Shown here: piece by piece, positions 1 to 8,093 of the stretch
Layout of the letters: each line of letters opens with the position of its first letter
How positions within the stretch are numbered: position 1 is the stretch's first letter
Made by a program: the position numbers and the translations under genes
Notes under the pieces: model-generated
What the model saw: the letters and a program-made list of their open reading frames with translations, nothing else
The model's database searches: none
What the model was told of the DNA's origin: nothing
DNA from: Sandarakinorhabdus limnophila DSM 17366
GTDB taxonomy: Bacteria; Pseudomonadota; Alphaproteobacteria; Sphingomonadales; Sphingomonadaceae
Direction of reading: 5' to 3'
Length of the DNA stretch: 64,000 nucleotides
Assembly: GCF_000420765.1 (NCBI RefSeq)
Contig: NZ_ATVO01000005.1
Location: forward strand, 1 to 64,000

Positions 1-698
1 AGCCGCAACGTCGGCACAGGCCTTACCATCACGACAGAGTTGGGCAACAGTGACTTTGCGCCCGTTTCTGGCACATCGCTGGCAAACTACAGCCTCCCGA
101 CAAGCGCCAGTGGCACCATCGGCATCATCACCCCACGCCGGCTCGGGCTCGAACTCATCGGCAGCGCCAGCAAGGTTTATGACGGCACGACGACGATTGA
201 GCTGGCCCAGAGCAATATCAAACTGAACGGGCTGTTGGCGGATGAGGTCATCACGGTGACCGCAAAAACGGCAACGCTGGTCTCTGCCAATGTCACCAGT
301 GGCGCGAGGACGACGCTGACGCTAGGATCATCGGATTATGCGGCGGGGTCCGGCACGTTGCTGGCAAACTATGTGCTTCCGACAAGCGCCAGCGCACCAC
401 TCACCGCGATCACGCCGAGGCCGCTGACCGTCGCGCTGACAGGCAGCGTCCAGCGCGCCTATGATGGCACCACCACAGTCGCGCTTTCGGCCAGCAACTT
501 CCGCATCAACGGCTTGCTGAGCGGCGAGAGCATGAGCATCACCCAACCCCAGCCCAAGTTCGTCAGCCCGAACGTCGGCACAGGCCTTACCGTCACGACA
601 GAACTGGGCAACAGCAATTTTGCGCCCGTTTCTGGCACATCGCTGGCAAACTACAGCCTGCCGACCAGCGCCAGTGGCGCTATCGGCACCATCACGCC
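1..698 (+). repeat. Tandem YDG-domain coding repeats (~282-285 bp period)
   Basis: Bases 1-134 and 565-698 align without gaps with about 15 mismatches by eye (near 89% identity), an offset of 564 bp or two repeat periods. The intervening unit (about 283-416) encodes a recognisably related but far more diverged segment. The arrangement is therefore A-B-A rather than a uniform tandem array. Confidence 0.8.
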
Positions 699-1662
699 GC
701 TTACCCTCTTCTATATCGCCGAGGCCAAGACGCGTGCGGCGGGCGCGGCAAACCCGGAATTCAAGGGCAGCGTAAACGGCTTCATAGCCGCCGAAACGGT
801 GGCAAGCGCCACGACAGGCACGCTGGCGTTTGGAACAACCGCCAACGAGACCAGCCCCAGCGGCGTCTATCCGATTACCGGCAGCGGGCTGATCGCCACC
901 AATTATGTCTTTGCCCAGGCGCCCGGTAACGGTGCGGCGCTAACCGTTACGTCGAGCGTTACCGCGATCACCACCACCATCAGTTCGGTGACCAGCAACG
1001 TCGCGAATGTGGTCGCGGTTCCCGTAAGGGCGCCAGCGCCGGTTGCGGCCCCGGCGCCGGTTGCAGCCCGTGCGCCTGCGCCTGCGCCTGCGCCTGCCCC
1101 TGCGCCTGCGCCTGCCCCTGCGCCTGCCCCTGCGCCGGCACCGGCGCCGGCACCGGCGCCGGCACCAGCCCCCGGGCCGGCTGGCGATGCAGCCCCGCCT
1201 GCCGACAACGCGGCACCTGCTCCGGCAGCAGGCCCACCCGCAGCGGACGCTGGACCGGCGCCAGGTCCGGCGCCTGGGCCGGCCCCCGGACCGGCACCTG
1301 GGCCAGCCCCGGGACCAGCGCCCGGACCGGCGCCTGGGCCAGCCCCCGCGCCGGCGCCTGGGCCAGCTCCCGCGCCGGCAGTTACTGTCGTCAGCGTGGC
1401 TGCAGCTCCAGTCGATGTGCTGCCGCCGTCTCCTGTGCCGCCGACGCCTCCTCCCACGCCTGTCGACGCCGACGATGGCGGTGATCCGGTTCTGCAGTCT
1501 GTTTCGGATAAACCGCAGCTTGCACCACAAGTCCGGAGGGTAGGCGCAACGATCAATCAGTTGAGCCCACAGATTTCCGTTTCTGTAAGCCCGCCCATTC
1601 TCCCGAGCGGAACACCAGGCGTCGATACGCGATACTCGATCGTTGGCAGTCCAATAGGGTGA
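1..1662 (+). CDS. MBG/YDG-repeat adhesin-like exoprotein, 3' part
   Basis: The reading frame is open from base 1, so the gene starts upstream and only the C-terminal ~553 residues are seen. YDG-type repeat units of ~94 residues carry the motif YDGTTT (near bases 178 and 463). An MBG-like domain (around bases 700-950) follows, with the typical NPEFKGSVNGF and GVYPITGSG segments. A long Pro-Ala then Gly-Pro-rich low-complexity rod (about 1024-1390) and a ~90-residue tail end the protein. Such repeats occur in very large secreted or surface filamentous-haemagglutinin-like proteins, often two-partner secretion exoproteins. No autotransporter barrel or sorting signal is visible at the C-terminus. 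A role in adhesion or biofilm is inferred from the family. The secretion partner and the N-terminal TPS domain would lie outside the window. Confidence 0.8.
   Translation, partial: SRNVGTGLTITTELGNSDFAPVSGTSLANYSLPTSASGTIGIITPRRLGLELIGSASKVYDGTTTIELAQSNIKLNGLLADEVITVTAKTATLVSANVTSGARTTLTLGSSDYAAGSGTLLANYVLPTSASAPLTAITPRPLTVALTGSVQRAYDGTTTVALSASNFRINGLLSGESMSITQPQPKFVSPNVGTGLTVTTELGNSNFAPVSGTSLANYSLPTSASGAIGTITPLTLFYIAEAKTRAAGAANPEFKGSVNGFIAAETVASATTGTLAFGTTANETSPSGVYPITGSGLIATNYVFAQAPGNGAALTVTSSVTAITTTISSVTSNVANVVAVPVRAPAPVAAPAPVAARAPAPAPAPAPAPAPAPAPAPAPAPAPAPAPAPAPGPAGDAAPPADNAAPAPAAGPPAADAGPAPGPAPGPAPGPAPGPAPGPAPGPAPGPAPAPAPGPAPAPAVTVVSVAAAPVDVLPPSPVPPTPPPTPVDADDGGDPVLQSVSDKPQLAPQVRRVGATINQLSPQISVSVSPPILPSGTPGVDTRYSIVGSPIG
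1071..1390 (+). repeat. Hexanucleotide-like Pro-Ala / Gly-Pro coding repeat
   Basis: Runs of gcgcct/gcccct hexamers (from ~1071) pass into gcgccggcaccg-type units and then ggaccggcgcctgg-type units. They encode PAPAPA and GPAPGPAP rods. All units are multiples of three, so slippage would change rod length and not the reading frame. Confidence 0.8.
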
Positions 1663-1681
1663 CCGCCGGCTGCCGCGGCGA

Positions 1682-2019
1682 AGGCGTCCCCGTCTCCACC
1701 TGGTTCCGCGCGCATGCAATCTGCTCCAGAGTGTAGCTGCTATTCTTCACGGCCAGTTCCTTCGGCAAGATTGGTAAACAGCCGGAGATATCTCATTCAA
1801 ACCTGAGGAAGATTGCGGTGGGGCGTCAATGGCCACCGCGAGGCCGCGGACATCGGCGGTCACCTTCTGGCTGATGGCGAGGCCGGCGGCATCGTCCTTT
1901 GCGCTGTTGATGCGTTGGTCAGTTGAGAGGCGCTGAATGGCAAGGCCTATCATGTTATTGGCACTGCGCTTCGCATTCTGGGCGGTCAGCGCGCTGATGT
2001 TGGTGTTGATCACAGTCAT
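1682..2019 (-). pseudogene. Flagellin (FliC) relic, N-terminal part, frameshifted
   Basis: From the ATG at 2019 the minus strand encodes a clean flagellin D0/D1 N-terminus: MTVINTNISALTAQN, then RLSTDQRINSAKDDAAGLAIS and ADVRGLAVAI. The match then degrades. About 12-15 residues of the usual NANDGIS region are missing or scrambled, a LNEIS remnant follows, and the frame stops at 1747. In another frame the next flagellin segment resumes (1768-1682: LPKELAVKNSSYTLEQI, compare RMRELAVQ..NGT). No central or C-terminal flagellin part is present. This is a decayed fragment and not a functional filament protein. No other flagellar gene lies in the window. Confidence 0.82.
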
Positions 2020-2054
2020 CTTAGGTTTACTCCCGCTTCCCGCCGCCGCAGAAG

Positions 2055-2750
2055 GTGCGGGGCGCTGCACTGGAAACGGCACAGCGTGAACTGCGCTTAA
2101 ACGCGTTTGAAAATGGTCCTGATTTGAACGACTTCCCCTTTCCCATCCTGTTTGACAGCCGCGACGTCGTGATCATCGACAAGCCGGCGGGTCTGGCCGT
2201 GCACCCGGGGCCGAAAACGCCGGACAGCCTCGAAGATCATCTGCCGGCCTTGGCCAATGGCGGCTTTGTGCCGGTGGCGGCGCACCGGCTGGACCGGGAC
2301 ACGTCGGGCTGTCTCGCCATCGCCCGCACACGGCGCGGCGTGAAATGGCTGAGCGCGGCGTTCGAGGAGCGCAAGGCCGAAAAGGCGTATTGGGCCATCT
2401 TGTCGGCCCTGCCCGCCACGGCCGAAGGGTTGGTGGATGCACCCTTGATCAAGGTTTCAACCGCAGAAACCGGCTGGCGCATGGTGGTGCGCCGCGATGG
2501 CAAACCGGCACGCACGCATTGGCGCGTGCTGGATGCCGCCACTCGGCTGGTCGAATTCCGCCCCGAAACTGGCCGTACCCACCAGATCAGGGTGCACGCT
2601 GCACGTATCGGCTGCCCGATTGCGGGTGATCCGGTTTATGGAGACGGAATTGGGCCGATGCGCCTGCACGCGCAGGGCCTGGCCATCACCCTGCCCGACG
2701 GCCAGCGCCTGGAGGCTAGCTGCGATCCGCCGGCGGACTGGCCGATTTGA
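2055..2750 (+). CDS. RluA-family pseudouridine synthase
   Basis: This enzyme isomerises uridine to pseudouridine in rRNA or tRNA. The catalytic motif HRLDRDTSG is present (residues 77-85 from the GTG at 2055, Asp80 the expected nucleophile). The IDKPAGLAVHPG strand comes before it, and RPETGRTHQIRVH and GDPVYG near the C-terminus are typical of RluA/RluC/TruC. There is no S4 domain, so it is a short RluA-type protein (231 aa). The start is uncertain: GTG at 2055 gives the full frame, while TTG at 2124 would still keep the whole catalytic domain. Its 3' end overlaps the convergent RpiR gene by 35 bp. The target nucleotide cannot be told from sequence. Confidence 0.85.
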   Translation: MRGAALETAQRELRLNAFENGPDLNDFPFPILFDSRDVVIIDKPAGLAVHPGPKTPDSLEDHLPALANGGFVPVAAHRLDRDTSGCLAIARTRRGVKWLSAAFEERKAEKAYWAILSALPATAEGLVDAPLIKVSTAETGWRMVVRRDGKPARTHWRVLDAATRLVEFRPETGRTHQIRVHAARIGCPIAGDPVYGDGIGPMRLHAQGLAITLPDGQRLEASCDPPADWPI

Positions 2751-3576
2751 CCCGGCCCTGGAAACCGATGAAATCAGCATAATTGTCGGCCAGCACGGCA
2801 AGCCGTTCGTGCACCTGATCCGGCCCGATCTTCTGCACCACGCCATCCACCAGCAGGTTGAGCAGCGAGGCCAGTGCCGAGTTCATGTCCCAGAAATGCC
2901 CAAGCGCCACTTCGGCGGTGAGGATGTGCGGCGTCAGATCGCGCGCCCATGGGCAATAGGGATCGGTGATCACCACCAGCGGCCGGCCACTTGCGGCGAC
3001 GCGTTCGGCGAGCAGGCGGAACTGGCGGGAATAGCGGCGCACGTCGATGGCCAGAAACACGTCCTGCGGCCCGGCATCGACCAACAAGTCCATGATGCCG
3101 GCCGCCATGTCGAGACCCTGCACCTGTGGGCGGACATAGGACAGATGCCGGGCAAAGCCGGCGGCCAGACCGGCCTCCGTCTGGAAACCGGCGACATGCA
3201 CGCGCGGGGCTGCAGCAAGCAGCGCGACGATAGCGGCCCATTCCGGCGTTTCGGCCAGACGGTAGACACAGGCAATAGCGGCGGTTTCCGCCTTCAAGCG
3301 CGCGTCCGCACTCGGCGCCGGGCGGGTCAGCAACCAGGGCGCATCGCGGGCATCGTCGCGCAGATCATCCTTCAGCGCGGCGAGATTGTCATAACCCAGG
3401 CTCTTCACCAACCGCGCCACGGTCATCGCCGAAACGCCGACGCGGTTGCCGATGGAAGCGGCGGTTTCGAACGGCAGTTGATCCAGATTGTCGGCCAGCC
3501 AGCCGGCGATCATCCGCTCCGATACGGTGAGATGCTCGTAACGTTCGGCAAGGCGCTGGGCGATACGGCTGCTCAT
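2716..3576 (-). CDS. RpiR/MurR-family transcriptional regulator (HTH + SIS)
   Basis: A 286-residue protein. The N-terminal RpiR helix-turn-helix (about residues 1-75, with SIGNRVGVSAMTVARLVKSLG) is followed by a SIS sugar-phosphate-binding domain (about 110-250, with RVHVAGFQTEAGLA and VFLAIDVRRYSRQ). Family members sense phosphosugars or related ligands and regulate nearby catabolic genes. The ATG at 3576 is chosen because the HTH begins right after it. A promoter-like TTGCAC-16-TATCCA ends 6 nt before this ATG, suggesting a leaderless transcript. The acylase/amidohydrolase pair behind it on the same strand is a candidate target, which is inference only. Confidence 0.85.
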   Translation of the reverse strand: MSSRIAQRLAERYEHLTVSERMIAGWLADNLDQLPFETAASIGNRVGVSAMTVARLVKSLGYDNLAALKDDLRDDARDAPWLLTRPAPSADARLKAETAAIACVYRLAETPEWAAIVALLAAAPRVHVAGFQTEAGLAAGFARHLSYVRPQVQGLDMAAGIMDLLVDAGPQDVFLAIDVRRYSRQFRLLAERVAASGRPLVVITDPYCPWARDLTPHILTAEVALGHFWDMNSALASLLNLLVDGVVQKIGPDQVHERLAVLADNYADFIGFQGRVKSASPPADRS

Positions 3577-3582
3577 GTGCGA

Positions 3583-3610
3583 TGGATAACAGGCGCGCGG
3601 CGCTGTGCAA
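3583..3610 (-). promoter_or_regulatory. Candidate leaderless promoter of the RpiR gene
   Basis: On the minus strand TTGCAC (3610-3605), a 16-nt spacer and TATCCA (3588-3583) are followed by 6 nt and the ATG at 3576. The predicted start of transcription falls at or next to the start codon, and no Shine-Dalgarno sequence is visible. Confidence 0.4.
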
Positions 3611-3619
3611 GCGCGCGCA

Positions 3620-5668
3620 TCAGAACGCCACGTCCTTCCATTCCTCTCGCACGAACAGCGGCGACTGATCGGCATAGTGCGGCGAGGCGCGGCGGATGGT
3701 GGCGGCGCCATACTGGTGGATAGAGCGCGATTTTACCGCGCTATTCTTGGGCCATTCCACCAGCATGATGAAGCCATCGCCGTTGTCCGCCACGCGGCGG
3801 CCGTCCCCGCCCTGATGAGCATAGATGGCACGCAGCGTGTCGGGACCGCCGAACACCGGCAGGTCCTTCGGGCCATGGCGCAGTCGCTGGTAGTCGCCAA
3901 GCGGCACGTCGAGCCGGCCGAACGTGGCTTTCATTGCGTCCACCACTTCGCGCAGCTTGGGCTCGGCCGGCGGCAGCGGATCGCCGCGATAAACCTGGCG
4001 GCCAACGCTGGCCATCACCGCCACCGCCAGGCTGTCGGCGGGGCCGATGCCGTTCGCCGTCCAGTCCCAGCGCCTGAGCAGCGCCTGCGCCTCGGCCAGA
4101 TCGGGCTTGCCGTTGGTGTCCAGCGCCAGCACGGCCAGCATCCACTTGCCCGCCGGCGAGGAGCGACTGTAGGCCTTGTCGAACTTGATGCGCAGAAGCG
4201 CTTCGCGGCTGATCGGGCCATTCACGCCAGCAAAAAGCTCAGCATAACGGTGCATGCGGTTGGTGGTGTAGGTTTCGATGCCCAGTTCCGGCGCGAAATC
4301 ACTGGCCTTCAGATTATCCTGCGGCGCCGTGCTCACCCACGGGATGTTGTTGGCATTGGCCACCCAGCCGGATGAGGGATCGACCACCATCGGATTGGCA
4401 ACCCACGGCTTGTAACCCGTCCACAACGCGGCCGAGGTGTCGCCGGGCAGCACGCCCTTCCAGTCGAAGCCGGGGCGGCGATCGGGGAATTTGGCGTTGT
4501 AGAACATGCCGATATGCCCCTCACGATCGGCATAGACAAAGTTGGTCGCCGGCACCGCCTGCATCGCCATCACCGCCTGCCATTCGGCGAAATTCTGCGC
4601 CTTGTTCAGCCGGTAATATTGTTCGACCTGCGCCACTTCACCAATGCCGGCATGGCGGATGGCAAACGCGCCCTTGTCGTTCAGGATCACCATCCCATGC
4701 CGGCTGCGATAGACGGTGCGCGGCACCGGCAGCACCAGCGGGCCGAACTTCACCCGCAGCCAGACGCGTTTCGATTCCAGCGGCAGCCATTTGCCGTCGA
4801 AGCGATACTGGGTGCCGTCGTCATTCAGCACCAGCTTGTAAACATCGATCAGATCAGGCCGGTTGACCGTGTTGGCCCAGCCCAGATTCTTGTTGTGGCC
4901 CAAAAGCGGGAAGGGCGCGCCGGGGAAGTTGGCGCCGGCGAAATCCCAGCCTTCATCCGAATGCACCACCAGCTCCCACCAGGTCACGCCGCCTGCCCAC
5001 GGCTGGTGGCTGTTAATGATCAGGCGGGTGGTGGCATCGCCTGACCGCGCCGCCGTTACCGCAAAAGCATTGCTGCCACGTTCATCAATCGGGCCGGAAT
5101 CGCGTGGCGGCAGTTCGCCCTTCACCAGCGGTTCCAGCACGCGCTCCATGCCGAAAAAGAACGGCGAACGCAGCACGAAGCCGGCAACGATATCGCGCCC
5201 CGTCACCGGGAACAGGCCCTGCAACCGCTGCTCTTGGCTGTGGCTGCGGGCATAATCGTTGAGCCCCTGCGCGTAGGCTTCAACCAGCGCGCGCGTCGCC
5301 GGAGACAGGCTCATGTAGCCCCGATCCGCCACGCCGCGCGCATCGAACGCGTGGCCGGCAAAATCGATGCCGGCGCCGTCTTCGCCCAATATCGCCCCGG
5401 CGCGGCCGCGCACGGCGGCGAGCACTTCTTCGAGGTTGCGGAAATCATCTTCGGCGTGGGCCAGCGCGATGCCATAGGCAACATCGGCATCGGTCTTGCC
5501 ATGGATGTGCGGCACGCCCCACTTGTCGCGCTCGATCTTCACCTGCCGCGGCCGCACCGGATCGGCATCAGGCGGGCTGGCGCTGAACGCGTCCCAAGTC
5601 GAAAGCCCCACCACCACCGCGGCGATGGCAATGCTGCTCCAGAACAGCGCGGTGAACCAGCGCGGCAT
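3620..5668 (-). CDS. Penicillin acylase-family (Ntn-hydrolase) amidase
   Basis: A 682-residue precursor with an N-terminal hydrophobic anchor (about residues 5-25). The pre-domain follows (RDKWGVPHIHGKTDADVAYG), and then ERGSNAFAV, in which Ser199 is the expected N-terminal nucleophile after self-cleavage at Gly-Ser. A conserved NSHQPW sits shortly after. Known relatives cleave amide bonds of penicillins, acyl-homoserine lactones, lipopeptides or N-acyl amino acids in the periplasm; which substrate applies here cannot be read. Its ATG shares one base with the stop of the upstream amidohydrolase (TGATG at 5670-5666), so the two are probably translationally coupled and may act in sequence on N-acyl or peptide compounds. 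Confidence 0.88.
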   Translation of the reverse strand: MPRWFTALFWSSIAIAAVVVGLSTWDAFSASPPDADPVRPRQVKIERDKWGVPHIHGKTDADVAYGIALAHAEDDFRNLEEVLAAVRGRAGAILGEDGAGIDFAGHAFDARGVADRGYMSLSPATRALVEAYAQGLNDYARSHSQEQRLQGLFPVTGRDIVAGFVLRSPFFFGMERVLEPLVKGELPPRDSGPIDERGSNAFAVTAARSGDATTRLIINSHQPWAGGVTWWELVVHSDEGWDFAGANFPGAPFPLLGHNKNLGWANTVNRPDLIDVYKLVLNDDGTQYRFDGKWLPLESKRVWLRVKFGPLVLPVPRTVYRSRHGMVILNDKGAFAIRHAGIGEVAQVEQYYRLNKAQNFAEWQAVMAMQAVPATNFVYADREGHIGMFYNAKFPDRRPGFDWKGVLPGDTSAALWTGYKPWVANPMVVDPSSGWVANANNIPWVSTAPQDNLKASDFAPELGIETYTTNRMHRYAELFAGVNGPISREALLRIKFDKAYSRSSPAGKWMLAVLALDTNGKPDLAEAQALLRRWDWTANGIGPADSLAVAVMASVGRQVYRGDPLPPAEPKLREVVDAMKATFGRLDVPLGDYQRLRHGPKDLPVFGGPDTLRAIYAHQGGDGRRVADNGDGFIMLVEWPKNSAVKSRSIHQYGAATIRRASPHYADQSPLFVREEWKDVAF

Positions 5669-6936
5669 CAGCGGGCGTCTTTCACGACCAGGCCGCCCTT
5701 TACCACCATCTTCACATCACGCAGCAGCGTCACGTCGCGGGTGGGATCACCAGCCACCGCGATGATGTCGGCATAGCGGCCGGGTGCGATCTGTCCCACG
5801 TCTGCCTCGCGGCCCAGCGCCTCGGCGGCTTTCACCGTGGCGGCGCGGATCGCGTCGATCGGCGTCATCCCCCATTCCACCATCTTGCCGAACTGGCGGG
5901 CATTGTCGCCATGCGGATAGACGCCGGCATCGCTGCCGAACGCCATCTTCAGGCCGGCCTTCCACGCCGCCTGGAAGGTCTGGCGCTGGCGCAGGCCGAC
6001 CTCGCGTTCCTTAGCCAGGCTGGATTCCGGCACGCCGTTCTTTGCGCCTTCGGCCAGGATATAATCATCGTTGTAGATATCCATGGAAAACCAGGTGCCG
6101 GCCTTCTTGGCCAGCTCGAACGCCTCGGCATCGGCGAAGCTGACATGTTCCACCGTGTCCACGCCGGCGCGGATCGCGGCCTTGATGCCGTTGGTGCCAT
6201 GGGCATGGGCCGCCACCTTCAGGCCCAGCATGTGCGCCTCATCCACCAGCGCGTTCATTTCGGCCTGGGTGTATTGCTGGGCGCCAACGCTGGTGCCGAT
6301 CGAGAAGACGCCGCCGGTGGCGCAATATTTGATCACTTCAGCACCGCGCCGGTGCAGTTCGCGCACCTTCTGGCGCACGCCATCGGGGCCGTCGGCGATG
6401 CCGGGGCGATCAAAGACATAATTGGCCGGCAGTTCGTTGCTGTCACAATGCCCGCCGGTGGCACCGATGGCATAGGTGGCTGGCACGATGCGTGGGCCGG
6501 GGATGGCGCCGCGCTCGATCGCCATTTTCAGGGCAAGATCGGCGTAATCGCTGGCACCGACATTGCGCACGGTGGTGAAGCCCGCATCAATGGTGCGTTT
6601 GGCCATGGCGGTGCCCAGCACGGTCCAGAACGAGGACGGATAGCTGAGCGCCTGCATCCCCGACAGCGTGGGATCGCTGGTCAGGTGCACGTGCATGTCG
6701 ATCAGGCCGGGCAGGATAGTCAGCGCGCCCAGATCGATGCGCTTGCCATCGGTCACCGCCAGTTCGCCCTGCCGGCCGACCTTGGTGATGCGGCCATCTT
6801 CAACGACGATGATCGGCTTCTCCATCATCGTGCCGCTGGCCACGTCCAGCATTCGGCCGGCGGTGATCACCACGGTTTCGGCGCTGGCCGACACCGATGA
6901 CATCAAGGCCACAACGGCCAAGGCAATGCGCTTCAT
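5668..6936 (-). CDS. Exported metal-dependent amidohydrolase (prolidase-like, COG1228 type)
   Basis: A 422-residue protein with a Sec signal (MKRIALAVVALMSSVSASA, cleavage around residue 19). Its amidohydrolase TIM barrel shows LPGLIDMHVHL (HxH metal site), GAEVIKYCATGG, AAHAHGTNGIKAAI, DTVEHVSF and FGSDAGVYPHGDNARQF. Members of this branch hydrolyse Xaa-Pro or other dipeptides, N-acyl amino acids, or related amides. The ATG at 6936 is preceded by AGGGGAG at 8 nt. It is coupled by a one-base stop/start overlap to the downstream acylase, which supports a common substrate class. The exact substrate is unknown. Confidence 0.85.
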   Translation of the reverse strand: MKRIALAVVALMSSVSASAETVVITAGRMLDVASGTMMEKPIIVVEDGRITKVGRQGELAVTDGKRIDLGALTILPGLIDMHVHLTSDPTLSGMQALSYPSSFWTVLGTAMAKRTIDAGFTTVRNVGASDYADLALKMAIERGAIPGPRIVPATYAIGATGGHCDSNELPANYVFDRPGIADGPDGVRQKVRELHRRGAEVIKYCATGGVFSIGTSVGAQQYTQAEMNALVDEAHMLGLKVAAHAHGTNGIKAAIRAGVDTVEHVSFADAEAFELAKKAGTWFSMDIYNDDYILAEGAKNGVPESSLAKEREVGLRQRQTFQAAWKAGLKMAFGSDAGVYPHGDNARQFGKMVEWGMTPIDAIRAATVKAAEALGREADVGQIAPGRYADIIAVAGDPTRDVTLLRDVKMVVKGGLVVKDAR

Positions 6937-6994
6937 CGAAAATCTCCCCTGTCTGCCCTTTCGATAGGGGCAGCCGGGAAGGACGGCAAGCTGA

Positions 6995-8083
6995 TCAGGC
7001 GACCATTTGCAGACCGGGTGCCGGCAGCCAAGGCACCGGCTGGCCATCGCCGGTGACCAGTGCCGCCAGAAACTGATCGACACAGCCATCCCAGGCATAG
7101 CGGCGGCCGTGCGCCACGCAATCGGCGCGCCGTGCAGACAGCGCAGCGCGCATCGCCTCACCCAGATCATGCGCCACCGCGCCGATGCGACCCGGCGCAC
7201 GCCCATCGGGCCCAAAGCCGCCCTGCCCCACCACATCCAGTGGGCCGGGCACCGGATAGCCGGCCACCGGCGTGCCGCTGGCCAGCGCCTCGATCATCAC
7301 CAGCCCGAACGTGTCGGTGCGGCTGGGGAAGGCCAGCACATCGGCGCCGGCATAGGCCGATGCCAGCGCGGGGCCGTGCAGGGCGCCAAGGAAATGCGCG
7401 CTCGGATATTTGCGCTGCAGGGCATCCAGTGCCGGACCATCGCCCACCACCAATTTGTCGCCAGCCCAGGGCGCGGCCAGGAACGCCTCGATATTCTTCT
7501 CCACCGCCACCCGGCCAACATGCAGCGCCACCGGGCGTTTGAGGCCGGCATAGACCGGGTGCGGCGGCGCATCGGGGCGGAACTGATCAACATCGGCACC
7601 GCGCGACCAGAGCCGCGTCTGGGTGATGCCGTGGCTGGCGAGTTCATCGGCAAGGCGGGGCGTTGCCACCATCACCGCGCTGGCCGCACCGTGGAAGCGG
7701 CGCAGCACGCGCCACACGCGTTCCGGGTTGATGCCGATGCGCGCCGACACATAATCGGGGAAGCGGGTGTGGAAGCTGGTGGTGAAGGCCATGCCCTGCT
7801 TCATCGCCCAGCCGCGCGCATGCCAGCCGAGCGGGCCTTCGGTGGCGATGTGCAGCGCATCAGGCGCAAAGGCACGGATCTGCTTGCCGATCCGGCGCTG
7901 GGTTGTCATCGCCAGCCGGATCTCGGGATAACTCGGCATCGGCACCGACCAGAACTGATCTGGCGAGATCACCTGCACCCGCACACCGCGCTCGGCGAGC
8001 AGGCGGATCGTGTTGGACAGCGTGCGGACAACGCCATTGACCTGGGGTTCCCAGGCGTCGGTGACGAGCGTGAGCTTGAGCAT
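6995..8083 (-). CDS. GT4-family glycosyltransferase
   Basis: A 362-residue GT-B glycosyltransferase. The N-terminal Rossmann domain begins LVTDAWEPQVNGVVRTL (acceptor-side loop). The C-terminal domain carries VALHVGRVAVEKNI and the donor-binding segment FPSRTDTFGLVMIEALASG with the conserved E-x7-E arrangement. It resembles MgtA/SqdX-like GDP-mannose or UDP-sugar transferases acting on membrane glycolipids. It follows the LpxH-like phosphoesterase by only 10 nt, a pairing often seen in alphaproteobacteria. The two are probably one envelope glycolipid unit. Donor and acceptor are not determined. Confidence 0.87.
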   Translation of the reverse strand: MLKLTLVTDAWEPQVNGVVRTLSNTIRLLAERGVRVQVISPDQFWSVPMPSYPEIRLAMTTQRRIGKQIRAFAPDALHIATEGPLGWHARGWAMKQGMAFTTSFHTRFPDYVSARIGINPERVWRVLRRFHGAASAVMVATPRLADELASHGITQTRLWSRGADVDQFRPDAPPHPVYAGLKRPVALHVGRVAVEKNIEAFLAAPWAGDKLVVGDGPALDALQRKYPSAHFLGALHGPALASAYAGADVLAFPSRTDTFGLVMIEALASGTPVAGYPVPGPLDVVGQGGFGPDGRAPGRIGAVAHDLGEAMRAALSARRADCVAHGRRYAWDGCVDQFLAALVTGDGQPVPWLPAPGLQMVA

Positions 8084-8093
8084 GACTGTTCCT

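Noticed and set aside
903-1556. Minus-strand frame rich in GAGAGAG and similar low-complexity frames at 940-1719 and 1043-1543
   Set aside because: They are reverse or shifted readings of the Pro-Ala rod; the low complexity keeps all frames open.
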